NCBI GenBank assembly: GCA_030340625.1
Contig: JAOPHQ010003475.1
Location: 39,499 to 103,498, forward strand
Direction of reading: 5' to 3'
Source of the DNA: Merluccius polli
Lineage: Eukaryota > Chordata > Actinopteri > Gadiformes > Merlucciidae
DNA: 64,000 nucleotides
Shown: positions 22,100-31,995 of the stretch, one piece after another
Numbering within the stretch: the first letter of the stretch is position 1
Layout of the letters: the number at the start of each line of letters is the position of its first letter
Program-made: the position numbers and the translations under genes
The notes under the pieces: generated by a model
Told to the model about the DNA's origin: nothing
Database searches by the model: none
Seen by the model: the letters and a program-made list of their open reading frames with translations, nothing else

Positions 22100-23429
22100 A
22101 CTCAATGACAATAATCCACGGTACTCCAACAAAAAACTTGACGATTGAATAAATTGCTTGGTAAAAACACCTCTCCCTAAAATTGCAAGAACAGAATGAA
22201 AACAAGAACCTAAATCCAACTATTTGGCTATATGGCTCATCTTTTCAACAGATAAATTATGCAAAACCTTGGACTCCAAGTACTGTCCACATATCAGGTT
22301 TATCTGGGTGGGCCACCCATATTTATTTGTGCCCTGTCTGTACATTTGGAGTATAGTTTTTATATTTGCTTGATCAACACCAACTCACAAATAATCTACG
22401 ATTAGCTCCACACTTAGTTACATTTAAAGGTGTTCATTGACAGTAGCACAACACTTTTTGACCTGAAGATGTATAAAACTGCTCGAGTCTCTGCTCTACG
22501 TCATCATGCGACGGCTAATGTTACTGACGTGATCTGTGGTAAAACCACCGGATTTTCACACGGTTTGGTTTGTTACAAACGGCAGAGATTTAGTTATGAT
22601 ACAGGACGAATTAATTTAAAAAAAAAATACATTGAATTACATTGCAGACATCGCGTCCTGCCGCAAAGTGTGCTCTCTGTTTAAGACACGTGTGACAGCT
22701 GACAAAACGAAGGATCAGGCTTAGGTTCATGCTCAATATAGCCGTTACCGATCAGTTAAAAAATGCCTTGAACGGCCCGAGTCCGAGTCTTTGAGATCGG
22801 ATTGGGACCGCATTCACCGAAAAACAATATCAGGGTCAGAGCCAGAGTAGGGGCACGTTAGAGCCAATCAGAGGCAGAGTAGGGGCACGTCAGAGCCAAT
22901 CAGAGGCAGAGTAGGGGCATGTCTTCACAGAACGCGGGTGGGGAAACAAAATAATGCTCCACACAGACGGACCTGCTTAATTTCAGGCGCACCGGTGCGA
23001 CCAATGAAAATGTTTCGTCGCACTCGACAGATTTTTGGTCGCATGTGCGACCAAAATGGTCGCACTCTGGAGCCCTGGATCAGGAAATAGTGACGCTACC
23101 ACCAAGCTACTGAGAATTGTAGTAAGTTACTAGCTTAGCTACAAGTAGTGATGTTACTAACCAATACTGCTCCCCTGGCAGAAGAATAATTGTTAAGCAT
23201 GAAATTGACGTCAATTAAGTTTTTTATTATCATCATTATTCCTTCAAACATCAAATCAAACATTTTGTTCTAAATAACAAAAAGTAGGCTATAAAACCCA
23301 AAATGTACATTTGGTACTTGACTTAAAAAAAAAAAAAGGTACAGTTTACCTTGATAAATTTAAAATAACATTTGTTTAAAAAATACATTAGAATTGGTTA
23401 AACATATAAGGGAAACAGAAAATGGAACT
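22100..23429. other. Intergenic: short tandem repeat and hAT-like end
   Basis: 22547-22640 (CCGGATTTTCACACGGTTTG and following) is closely related to the interior of the MITE at 36968-37450. 22850-22925 holds about three copies of a 31-bp unit (GAGCCAATCAGAGGCAGAGT). 22985-23077 is rich in GGTCGCA/TGCGACC and ends GGAGCCCTGGA, resembling a hAT terminus, but the other end is not located. The rest is AT-rich with no gene. Confidence 0.5.
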
Positions 23430-23647
23430 CTAATCAGGAATATTCTGAAGTAGCTCTGGGTCTATAGGGTCAACATTTTCTTTTTCAATGTTTACAATCT
23501 TTCTTTCATCATTGTAGGTGATGGTCCCAGACAGTGGCGTGCACAGACATTTTGGGGGGCAGGTGCTCAGTGAAAAATAAGGGCACTTTATGCGGCATGT
23601 AGAACTGACGGCAAAGGGCAGGTGCTTTAGCACCACCTAGTGTCTAC

Positions 23648-24007
23648 TAGGGGTGCAACGGATCACAACACTCACGGGTCGGATCCGGTCACGGTTTTTG
23701 GATTGTGGACGGGGAGGGGGGGGGGTTCGCGATTGTTGACGGGGGGTGCGCGCAATAGCAACACACCGCGGACCTACGGCCGACGGGGGGCGGTGCGCGC
23801 GCGATTGTAACACTCCGGCCGATGGGGGGGGGGGGGGGGTGCGCGGTGTGTTACTATTGCGCTCTCAAAAAGGAGGACAAATACGCGTCCGGCTTGATGT
23901 GAACGCGCAACTATTATTTGTCAGCTGATCCGTGGATCACGTCCGTCCCGACCCGTGAGGGTTGATCCGTGCGGATCACGGGTAATCCGTGACCCGTTGC
24001 ACCACTA
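23648..24007. mobile_element. Inner hAT MITE (360 bp), TAGGGGTGCAACGG termini
   Basis: Ends TAGGGGTGCAACGG and CCGTTGCACCACTA, with the perfect duplication GTGTCTAC at 23640-23647 and 24008-24015. Internal sequence is a G-run minisatellite (23707-23870) flanked by GGATCC/GGATCAC inverted motifs. Confidence 0.93.
23707..23870. repeat. G-run minisatellite
   Basis: Units combine runs of 6-18 G with TGCGCGATTGT and GCAATAGCAACACACC cores. The second core matches, inverted, the block at 1632-1815. Confidence 0.9.
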
Positions 24008-25828
24008 GTGTCTACCTGTGCATGCCACTGGTCACAGATTTGAGGTCCAAAAAATGTTCTTCAATGTCCTCTGTGTTGTGATGGGGGAATGGGTTATTTT
24101 GAATGTAGTTATCTAAAACAGTGTGGGTCAGTATAAATGTTTCTCCTTGAATCAGTATTTTGCTGTGATAGTGTCTGATGTATTTGTCTGAGAGCATGAG
24201 AAATTTGCATTTGGTGCATCTGTGTCTATATATGGATGTGAAATCAGATTGTGTGGTGTTGCAATGTGGGCATGTTATGTGTTGCTGCAAATTAAGTCCA
24301 GTGATTGTGGCATTTATTATGTGTGTTTTGGTTTGTGGAAGTTTGTGGTTTGGGATGTTGAGGTCTTCTGTTTCAGTTATTGATGATTGTGAGGTCAGTG
24401 CGAGTTAAGTGTGATGATTGAAGTGGCGTGCAGTCATTTTTGTCAGTGTATATGTTTTAAGGGGGGTTACTTGCTGGATGTGGTCCTGCCAGAGGCTCAG
24501 CTCGATCCAATCAGTTTTGTCAGCAATGATGCAGGTTTGTACCTTCTTCATTCCATAGGCGAATACTTCTTGTACTTCACCAACTTCGAGGATTTTGGAA
24601 GTAAGTGATTGAATCTGAAGAGAATAAGGGGAATATACATGTGAAATGAATAAATATGAGATCAATATCAACATATTTGTGTAACTAGCTTAATTTATGT
24701 TCATGTGATCCATAGAAATTGCAGCTGGTGGAATTGTTAAAAGTCTTGACATTTTTAACTGTGCCACATTTCCTCAGACATCAGGAGCTACAAGAGACAT
24801 TCCTAATTGAGAATCTCAAACCTTGGAACAGACTAAGTAGAATGGAAGCATTGCATCATCGTGGTTCCACCAATGGGATCAGCACATCAATATGGGCAAT
24901 TTCTCTACTCTGAGCAATTTAAGATGGATGCCCAGAAATTGAACCGGAAGGATGCAAACTGAGAGAATGTTCAACATTAGGAAAAACACTTAGTAGCTAT
25001 GGTTTAGTATGTAAAGAAATCTTACCTGGATTTTTGCTGGCAATTTTTTTATTTCTTCAATGGAAGTGACGGAGGAGGTTTGTGCTGGTGGGATCTTGCG
25101 TGTGAATGGTACTTCAGTTATTTCCAAGGATGATTTTGGTCGCGTGTTGAAGAGAACTTCAAATGCATGTCCTCCTTTCATGTCTGTTTTTATAGAACAA
25201 AAATATTTAATCCATTATTGAACATGGTGAAAATGTCAAATTTAATGCACAACTTTGCAATACTTAAGCAAAGATTGATATAATAACTGATTCTTTAATA
25301 AAAATGACTTGGTTACATGATTAAAACTTCAAATATAGTGACCATTGATATACATTCTAACACTTTTAGTTTATGGTCAGAAAAAGGTTTTTAATCAGGG
25401 AACAAGAAAAAAAGTTCATAAAAGATGTACCTGGGGTTTTGCAGATGTTCCTTAAACGCACTGCATTTGAGACTTGATGAAATTTGTCAATTTGGTCAGG
25501 AGCAAATATGATGACTCGGTGAAACGCCTCTCTTTCCGTTTGTAAGATGCAGTTAAAGTACTGCGTTACAATTTTGGACATCTTCATTTCAGAAATATTG
25601 TGCAAGTAACCTTGCACAGTTTCTTCTTCAAATTTGCCTTTCTTTTGGAGTGATTCCATGGTGATGGTGTGGGGCAAATGATTTTGACATAGGTTTTTAT
25701 AGTTGTCACTAGTTGGAAATCTGATTTTTGATTGGTCAGACAATTTACTTGGGGTGGAGTAAGGTGATTGGTTTCAGGTAAAATGTATGTTGATAATTGA
25801 TTGGCAATTTTGGTTGTATTAATATTAG

Positions 25829-26664
25829 AGTTGAGCCGGATAAAGCACTCGAGTACGAGTATTATACGAGTAATACGAGTCAATATCTGTGCTCGGATTT
25901 AATGAAAATCCTCATTGGGTAGCTGACTGTGTCAGCGTTCTGTGATAGGCTACAGCGCCCCTCCCCTACACAATGCAGATGTGTTGTTGTGTCGCTCTGA
26001 TCACTCACACACAGAACAGCTCTCTGTCTCTCCCTCAGTCACTCAGGTTCGCGGGTCGTTTTCCGTTAATGTTTAGGGTTTCTTCAGCTTCAGGTTTGTT
26101 ATTACTTAGGTTGGTACTTACTTATGAACCAGTAGAGTTCTGGTAAACGTGGGTTTGTTCAGACGTGGTGCCGACTCGCGTTGCGTCTCTGCCTGTCGGA
26201 GATTTTTTTTTCTTTTTTTAACCGTCATCTGGCTGCCTGGCTCTAACCAGTTTTTTTTTACTTCACGCACGGTGTCCGACACTTTCTTGCTGTATTTCGT
26301 GAAAAAATAAAGCTAGTAGTGGTATAAATATTGGAAATCAAGCTACACACACACATACACACACACACACTCTCTCCCTCTCCCTGCCGGTCGTCGGAGT
26401 TGTTTTTTTTTTTTTTTTCAATGCTGATGCTGTCCTGTAAATAGTTTTCTAATCAGCAATAAATAACAATTTCTGATCAACCCATATCAATTGCACGCTT
26501 AAAATAACATACCGGTTAAAACCTCGCTCATTTCAAGACAACCCGACCCACTTCCGGGTTAAATCCCGCCCACTTCCGGGTTAGGCCACGCCCACTCCGA
26601 GTACAGATAGATAATTCATATGGTTAACATACAGATACAGATAATGCTGTACTCGCTCATCCCT
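25829..26664. mobile_element. hAT-like non-autonomous element
   Basis: The right end (to 26664) reads ATGCTGTACTCGCTCATCCC, an end type common in fish hAT MITEs. The left end near 25829 (TTAGAGTTGAGCCGG, then GAGTACGAGTATTATACGAG) is a diverged inverted match. A clean 8-bp duplication was not found; TTGTATTA on the left and TTGTATAA on the right are a possible decayed pair. Repeated CCCACTTCCGGGTTA motifs lie at 26539-26595. Confidence 0.6.
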
Positions 26665-26834
26665 ATTGTATAATATGTTTATACATTTTAAAACAAAATA
26701 TAATAATACAATTATTACTTAATTCGTAAAACAAAACCCGGTTGCAGTAATGAGAATGCCATGTCGGTAATGAGTATCAATATTTAAAACACATACCATT
26801 TTTAAAAGAATATTTATTTCATAAACAGTGTTTC

Positions 26835-27029
26835 CCACTGGTAGGAGACCCCGGGGAAGACCCAGGACACGCTGGAGAGACTATGTCTCTCGGCTGGCCT
26901 GGGAACGCCTCGGGATCCCCCAGGAAGAGCTGGACGAAGTAGCTGGGGAAAGGGAAATCTGGGCTTCCCTGCTTAGGCTGCTGCCCCCGCGACCCGACCC
27001 CGGATAAGCGGTAGAAGATGGATGGATGG
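26835..27029 (+). mobile_element. 3' tail of an RTE/Rex3-like LINE
   Basis: The plus strand encodes the end of a LINE ORF (LAWERLGIPQEELDEVAGE, then LLRLLPPRPDPG-stop) followed by a GATGGATGGATGG tail. It is flanked by a 12-bp duplication AAACAGTGTTTC at 26823-26834 and 27030-27041. Everything upstream is truncated. Confidence 0.85.
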
Positions 27030-27156
27030 AAACAGTGTTTCATTTTCTCATTAATCATAAACGTCACAGTACAACATACAATCTTATGCTCTGGAGAGAC
27101 ATTATAACAGAAACATTATAACATTAACAGAAATCTTGAAATGTAATTCACCTGTG

Positions 27157-27360
27157 TGACTGTACCAGGGAACAAGTCACCATCATTGGACCAGGACCCA
27201 CTGTCCAACCTCAATGGTGGCCTCGGTGCTGTCGGGTTCCTCTTCCCCTCCCTCAGAGAGCACATGGCACATTGTAGGAAAGCACGTGCAATTTTCCCCA
27301 CAAAAGCAAGACATCTCCCGTGTGTTGATGACTCCTGGTATTGTGGATGTCAGCTGTTAG
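27157..27360 (-). pseudogene. Transposon-gene fragment (Cys-rich plus GQWVLVQ motif)
   Basis: Minus-strand reading gives GVINTREMSCFCGENCTCFP, a Ser/Glu linker, and EVGQWVLVQ followed after a frame break by GDLFPGTVTQ and a GTGAAT donor. A C-x-C-rich segment followed by a GQW-V-x-Y-D-x-x-x-F-P-G motif is common at the C-terminus of several fish transposon proteins. I cannot assign the family. One stop or frameshift is visible. Confidence 0.4.
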
Positions 27361-28616
27361 GGTGGAATTGAAAGACACACATGAACATTTGAGTATCATA
27401 CACTGACTAAGATACAAACATTATTTTGTGAGATTATTTGGGAAAATGGTGTGTGTCCTGTTACTTTCTTACTTCACTGTTGTTGCCGAATTAGTTCTCC
27501 ATTGCTTCTTTTTCCTTTCGTGCTGTCTACTTGACAAATCCCGAGTTATGAGTTTTCCAGTTTCTTTACGTTTTCAATGCCTGGAAAAGGTAAAAAAGTT
27601 ATTGTATTTATGTCAGTGCTAGATTTCACCATTCAAGTTTGGACTATTATGGTGTGTGTGTGTGTGTGCGCTACATATGTACCTGTGTGCCTGAGTGTGT
27701 GGGGATGCATGTCTGTGTGTGATGTGTGTTTTGTCTGTGAAAGAGTGTGTCATGCAGATGCCTTCACGTTTGCATGTCAACATCAGTGTGTATGTACACA
27801 AACTTGTGTGTGTATAACATGTACAATTTTTACACATAAATGTGTAAAATTAAGACTTTTTGAGAGTTATTTCCAATTCAACTAAAAGCTACTTTGGGCA
27901 ACAACACGGCTACTAGCCTACCTTTTACTAGTAATAGTAGTACTAGTAGTAACCTAGCTAGCCATGCGAGAAGCTTTTACATGAACACACTTTGCAACAA
28001 AAAAAAGGTACAGAGGGAGTTATCTGAAAGTTTCTTTCTCCCTCAGACATACTGCTCACAATGTTGTCAGCTGCACCTCGTTGCCCTGAACCCAAGGTCC
28101 CTCCCTCAGCTTGGCCTCATACACCTGACGATAAAAATCAAATTTCAAGTGCTCCCTTGTCTGAAATGAAAGTGTCCTTTAGAAGGTGTGGGGTTGTGTT
28201 CCGAGGAAGAAGGCCGCCGACAACAGGAAACGCTTTAACTCACTTTATTTGTTTAGGTTTAGTTATATCTAATCTACGTAACAATGGAGGGGTATTGTAA
28301 AAGTCACGCCGCGTGGAGAGCCCCCTCGCTTTGCATCCGTCCGATGTGCTGCCTGGGGGCTCCTGATTCTAACCGGATGTTTCCGCCCGGATGGTCTCTG
28401 GGCAGGAGGCGTGGCCTCCATGACGCACAATGGCTAGCGTTGAGCGCCCGCCCCCAGTGTATTATGTTTGCCGCCATCATGTGGTCAGGTCGGGTAAATA
28501 CAACTTGTATATTTATTTCTACTCCTTTGTGGCTATGTGTAGATAGTACAGCCTGCTGATACATATGCTATTATTTATTCGCAACAAAGGCTTTAAAAAA
28601 AAAAGGCTATCATTAA
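27361..28616. other. No gene; GT microsatellite and one copy of a 146-bp repeat
   Basis: A GT-rich tract lies at 27650-27745. The first copy of a 146-bp duplicated block is at 27899-28044. 28284-28500 is GC-rich and resembles a Harbinger-type MITE body, but the ends are not identified. Confidence 0.5.
27899..28044 (+). repeat. 146-bp direct repeat, copy 1
   Basis: Almost identical (two differences seen) to 29625-29770, including a short TACTAGTAATAGTAGTACTA palindromic core and an A8 run. The copies are about 1.73 kb apart. Confidence 0.9.
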
Positions 28617-28621
28617 GGCTA

Positions 28622-29065
28622 TCATTGTCCTCCTCTGGAGGCCGGAGGAGGGGGCGGAAAGGGGGGTGGCGGTGGCCTATTGCTTACCGCCTCTAAGGCT
28701 AGGAGCATTCGCTCCTCAAACTCCCCATTCCCAGTCGACCTCCTTTTCTTACTTGCCTGCTCTGTACTCTTTCCTGCTGATGTTGTAGCTGTAGGCTGAT
28801 CATTCTGCTCGTCATTGACTGAACTGTCCTGGTCCTGATCCTCATCATCATGATCCTCCTGATCCTCGCTCTCTGAATCCTCCCCCTCCATGTTGCTGGA
28901 GGTGGAGCGGTCCTCCAGGAAGGGATTTAGAAAGCCCATGATGGCGGCATAACACCATGGCTTTACCTTACTTGCTGCTGCCCCACTCTTTCTCCTGTCT
29001 TAATCCTTTTTCCTCTCTTTCCTTAACTGCCCTCTCAAATATTTCCATTTCCTCTTGCACTTGCT
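28622..29065 (-). pseudogene. MADF/BESS-like Harbinger partner fragment
   Basis: The minus strand reads DSKCKRKWKYLRGQLRKERK and, after one stop, KSGAAASKVKPWCYAAIMGF, the end of a MADF domain. An acidic linker (EDSESEDQEDHDDEDQDQD) and a short C-terminus with EERMLLALEAV and a Pro run follow. MADF proteins are DNA-binding partners in many PIF/Harbinger elements. The TAA within the MADF region and the absence of an adjacent nuclease indicate a dead copy. Confidence 0.55.
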
Positions 29066-29257
29066 ATCTATTGAATAGACAACACACAACACACAAAAAT
29101 GGAATGTGAATATCAATACATGAAATTGCAGGTTGCACGTTATATTATTTTCTGAAACCAGACACATCAAATGGTAGACCTACTACAATTTCATTATAAT
29201 TGTTAAGCTTCAAGCAGTCGCAACAACAGTCGTAAATATTATACTGTAATATTATAC

Positions 29258-29496
29258 TGGGGCACTAAAAGCCACCGGGAGAATTCTGACCGGCCCAGCC
29301 CACCACCGGCCCAACCCCCCCCCCCCCCCGTTGTGCCATGAATGAGATATAGAGAGTAAGCAAGTGGTATAAATATTGGTTGGACGTTGACTTAATGAAA
29401 TAGTATAGTCTGGGAGATTTTCGTGGAGGGAAGAGCCTTGAAGTGGAATAAGTGGCCGGGAAAACTCCCGATCGTCCCGCGGCCACTCCGCCCCTG
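29258..29496. mobile_element. Short hAT MITE
   Basis: The right end on plus is GGCCACTCCGCCCCTG and the left end near 29258 is CTGGGGCACTAAAAGCC, an imperfect inverted pair of the same general type as the 5085-5103 terminus. A C14 run sits at 29316-29329. No clear duplication was found. Confidence 0.5.
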
Positions 29497-29624
29497 TACT
29501 GTACATTACAATATACATGCCGTACGCCAGGGACGAATGAACGAAACTGGCGGCAACTTTTTTTCATTCTTCTTCAAACCGTTTTATCAGAGATCATGGC
29601 AAAACGAAAGTTTTGCCATATGAT

Positions 29625-29770
29625 CAACAACATGGCTACTAGCCTACATTTTACTAGTAATAGTAGTACTAGTAGTAACCTAGCTAGCCATGCGAGAAGC
29701 TTTTACATGAACACACTTTGCAACAAAAAAAAGGTACAGAGGGAGTTATCTGAAAGTTTCTTTCTCCCTC
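29625..29770 (+). repeat. 146-bp direct repeat, copy 2
   Basis: Second copy of the block at 27899-28044. It is preceded by a 24-bp palindrome ATGGCAAAAC-GAA-AGTTTTGCCAT (29596-29619). Confidence 0.9.
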
Positions 29771-30696
29771 TATTTCTTACACAAATCGCCTTTTTTTTTT
29801 TAGATATTTCATTTTTGTTAGACTATTTGTGTCAAGATTAAGATGAACATGAGAGAAAGGGAAAAAATAAATGAGCCTATTATGTATGCTGTCGTATCAC
29901 ATCAGTAAGAAAATGTTTACAACATGAATTGTTTGGAGTTCACATTGTGGGACATACATTGTGGTGTGGGACAGTAATAGTTGTTGTTTTTTGTTTTTTT
30001 AACAAACTTTATTTTCAACAATATTATGACATTACAACATAAACAATAGTACAGTAAGGACAGTACTTCCGGCTGATGGGTCCTCCGTTATCCAATGGGA
30101 CAGGTGGTCACGGCGTCTTTCAGTCGTAGCCCCTAGCAACCTGACGTCATTGAAACATGGTGCAGGAATGAGTCATAAAACCCGGAAATCCGTTAGCATG
30201 TTGGCACTTCCGGTTCCCTCGTCTCGAAGTCAATGGGTTTTTTGAATGGGTTTTTGGTCTTAAAAAACTTCTGCGATTGCATTTATGCTTCAAAAATCAT
30301 AAAAGTAGTGTTCATTGGTAAAGAATATCTTGCTTAACAAAACGTGTAAGTATCATAAACGTTTGTTTGCCACAGAGCTTATTTTCTGCAATAATGCAAA
30401 ATCCAATGGAAAAAAACCCATTGGCTTGTTGTCAAGGGAACCCAGGGCGACGCTCACTTCCGGGTTGGCCTACAAAAAGGACGGATGCTCACATCGTCCA
30501 TTAGAGCCGTGGTCGGGTTAATAAAGGACTAATAACTAACCAATAGGACGGATGCCCACATCGTCCATTAGAGCCGTGGTCAGGTTAATACAGGAGTAAT
30601 AACTAACCAATAGGATGGATGCCGGTGGTATATTTTCATTTTTTTTTTAAGGAACTGTCATGGTACCGGATGGCACCCCGTCTCTATGGGGGGGGG
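29771..30696. other. Repeat-derived sequence with 67-bp tandem units
   Basis: 30064-30470 is rich in ACTTCCGG and CAATGGGTTTTT motifs, typical of fish MITE bodies. 30479-30620 contains just over two copies of a 67-bp unit (GGACGGATGC...ACATCGTCCATTAGAGCC). No coding signal. Confidence 0.55.
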
Positions 30697-30807
30697 TGTG
30701 ACGGCCATGCCTCTTGACGCCTGGTGGGAGGGGTTTGGGTGTCGTTAGTTGCTGGGAACACCTGGGCCCGGTGTTCCCAGTGCTATAAGAGCACACCTCA
30801 CCAAGCT

Positions 30808-31184
30808 CACTAAAAACAGTTGGGTTAAAAAATAACCCAATCTTAACCCAATTGTTGGGTTGAATAAGGACCAACCCATTTTTTGGGTTATTTTAACCCA
30901 ACAGGTTGAGTTATTTTTTTTAACCCAACTTTTGGGTTGAATATTTAACCCTAAAATTGGGTTAATATAACTACAATGTTGGGTTATTCCTAACCCAACT
31001 ATTGGGTTGTGGAGGCGCCAAATTGCGTAACCCAATAGTTGGGTTAGGAATAACCCAACATTGTAGTTATATTAACCCAATTTTTGGGTTAAATATTCAA
31101 CCTATATTAACCTGTTGGGTTAAAATAACCCAAAAAATGGGTTGGTCCTTATTCAACCCAACAATTGGGTTAAATTAAATAGTG
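30808..31184. mobile_element. CACTA-ended fold-back element of TTGGGTTA units
   Basis: It begins CACTA (30808) and ends TAGTG (31184). Nearly the whole insert is an inverted repeat around a 20-bp spacer at 31010-31028. Both arms are built from AACCCAA/TTGGGTT octamers. The CACTA ends suggest a non-autonomous EnSpm derivative. It lies inside the LTR at 30697-32137. Confidence 0.7.
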
Positions 31185-31687
31185 TTGGGTTATTTCTTTT
31201 AAATAGATCCTAACTTTCCCAAACTAAGTCTGTGTATTCAGTATGCCATATTTTAGGAAATGTGTTCTATTTGGTGTTCTGTGGTTCCATGGGGAGCTTG
31301 AAACTGGTCTACCAATGACATCACTAATAGTGAATGGCAGTCATGTCACTGCATGGCAAAGAAGTTTGGAATGATGCACCCACCCCAAATAAAAGAAAGG
31401 CATACAGAACAGACAAAGATTTTAAAAATGGTGAACCGGTCCTTTAGCTACAACTACTTATCAGAATTGTTTTCATTCCATTAAAAATATACTTGAAATC
31501 AAAAAATGAGAATGAGAATTTTAACAAGAATATATATTTATTTTATAAAACAACTGTCAAACATTTGACAGAATTTAACTATTTGAAGTAAAAACACAAT
31601 CTCTAAATCGAATCTCTAAAACGAGAACATTCCTTAGCTCTAACTGAGTTACAACCATTGTTCTAACATGTGTTTGCCAAAGTCACT

Positions 31688-31864
31688 CACAGTTTGCAAT
31701 TTAGCAGTGCAGTTTTCAGGAATTTCACTGGCTTTGTCTCTGGTCCCTCTATTTTGTAGACTACTTGTTGGAGAAACTCCCAGCAAGGAGAACACTCCTT
31801 GGGGTAGTTGATGTCAAATACGTAGAAAGCCTTGAAACAGACATCAACTGCCCCAAGGAGTGTT
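31688..31864 (-). pseudogene. 3' end of a PB1-type partner gene (third copy)
   Basis: The minus strand reads CFKAFYVFDINYPKECSPCW and KIEGPETKPVKFLKTALL, ending in a stop. It is homologous to the last exon of the gene at 46928-49430 (LLYVLNMEYPKTLKQTFEYI region). The start of the fragment is a 25-bp hairpin (31791-31815 against 31840-31864, one mismatch), so part of the exon is duplicated in inverse. Confidence 0.55.
31791..31864. repeat. Hairpin, 25-bp arms
   Basis: 31791-31815 (AACACTCCTTGGGG...) and 31840-31864 are inverted copies with one mismatch and a 24-bp loop. Confidence 0.9.
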
Positions 31865-31935
31865 GGCTGCGGGAGAGCCTGGCCTGCCAAGACGACGAAG
31901 ACTTGAGAGGCACATTCCTGCGGTTCAGGATTCAG

Positions 31936-31995
31936 GACCAGGATTCCTCCCTTGGCCTCTCTCTGCAGAGAGAGGCCAAGGGAGGAATCCTGGTC
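31936..31995. repeat. Perfect 60-bp palindrome
   Basis: Arms of 30 bp meet with no spacer at 31965/31966 (CTCTCTG/CAGAGAG). The right arm is LTR sequence also found at 33140-33170; the left arm is its inverted copy and marks the junction where the insertion ends. Confidence 0.95.

Larger units (their letters stand above)
23532..24030. mobile_element. Outer hAT MITE, CAGTGGCGTGCACAG termini
   Basis: The left end CAGTGGCGTGCACAG (23532) matches the right end CTGTGCATGCCACTG (to 24030). Flanks GTCCCAGA (23524-23531) and GTCACAGA (24031-24038) are an 8-bp duplication with one mismatch. It sits in the last exon of the RPA-like gene; removing it rejoins the frame (DLKSVT / ITYNDER). It hosts a second MITE. 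Confidence 0.88.
23430..25659 (-). pseudogene. RPA-like OB-fold / zinc-ribbon protein, broken
   Basis: Three exons: 25431-25659 (ATG at 25657-25659), 25026-25183 and 24614 down to a TAG at 23430, with clean GT-AG junctions. The protein opens MESLQKKGKFEEETVQGYLH and contains an OB-fold-like stretch (VQTCIIADKTDWIELSLW, YTLTKMTARHF). A zinc ribbon follows, CPHCNTTQ...HRCTKCKF, in the style of the RPA70 C-terminal domain, which binds single-stranded DNA. Two breaks are seen: an in-frame TAA at 24405-24407, after which the same frame resumes at once, and a MITE insertion at 23532-24030 inside the last exon. The family or element it belongs to is not recognised. Strand and proximity would allow it to be a partner gene of the SET/recombinase element, but nothing proves this. 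Confidence 0.62.

Noticed and set aside
25829..26664. A clean hAT target duplication
   Set aside because: The best candidate (TTGTATTA/TTGTATAA) requires extra bases at the left end, so it was not claimed as fact.
30808..31184. Interstitial telomere sequence
   Set aside because: The octamer TTGGGTTA is not the vertebrate TTAGGG hexamer, is arranged as a hairpin and has CACTA ends.
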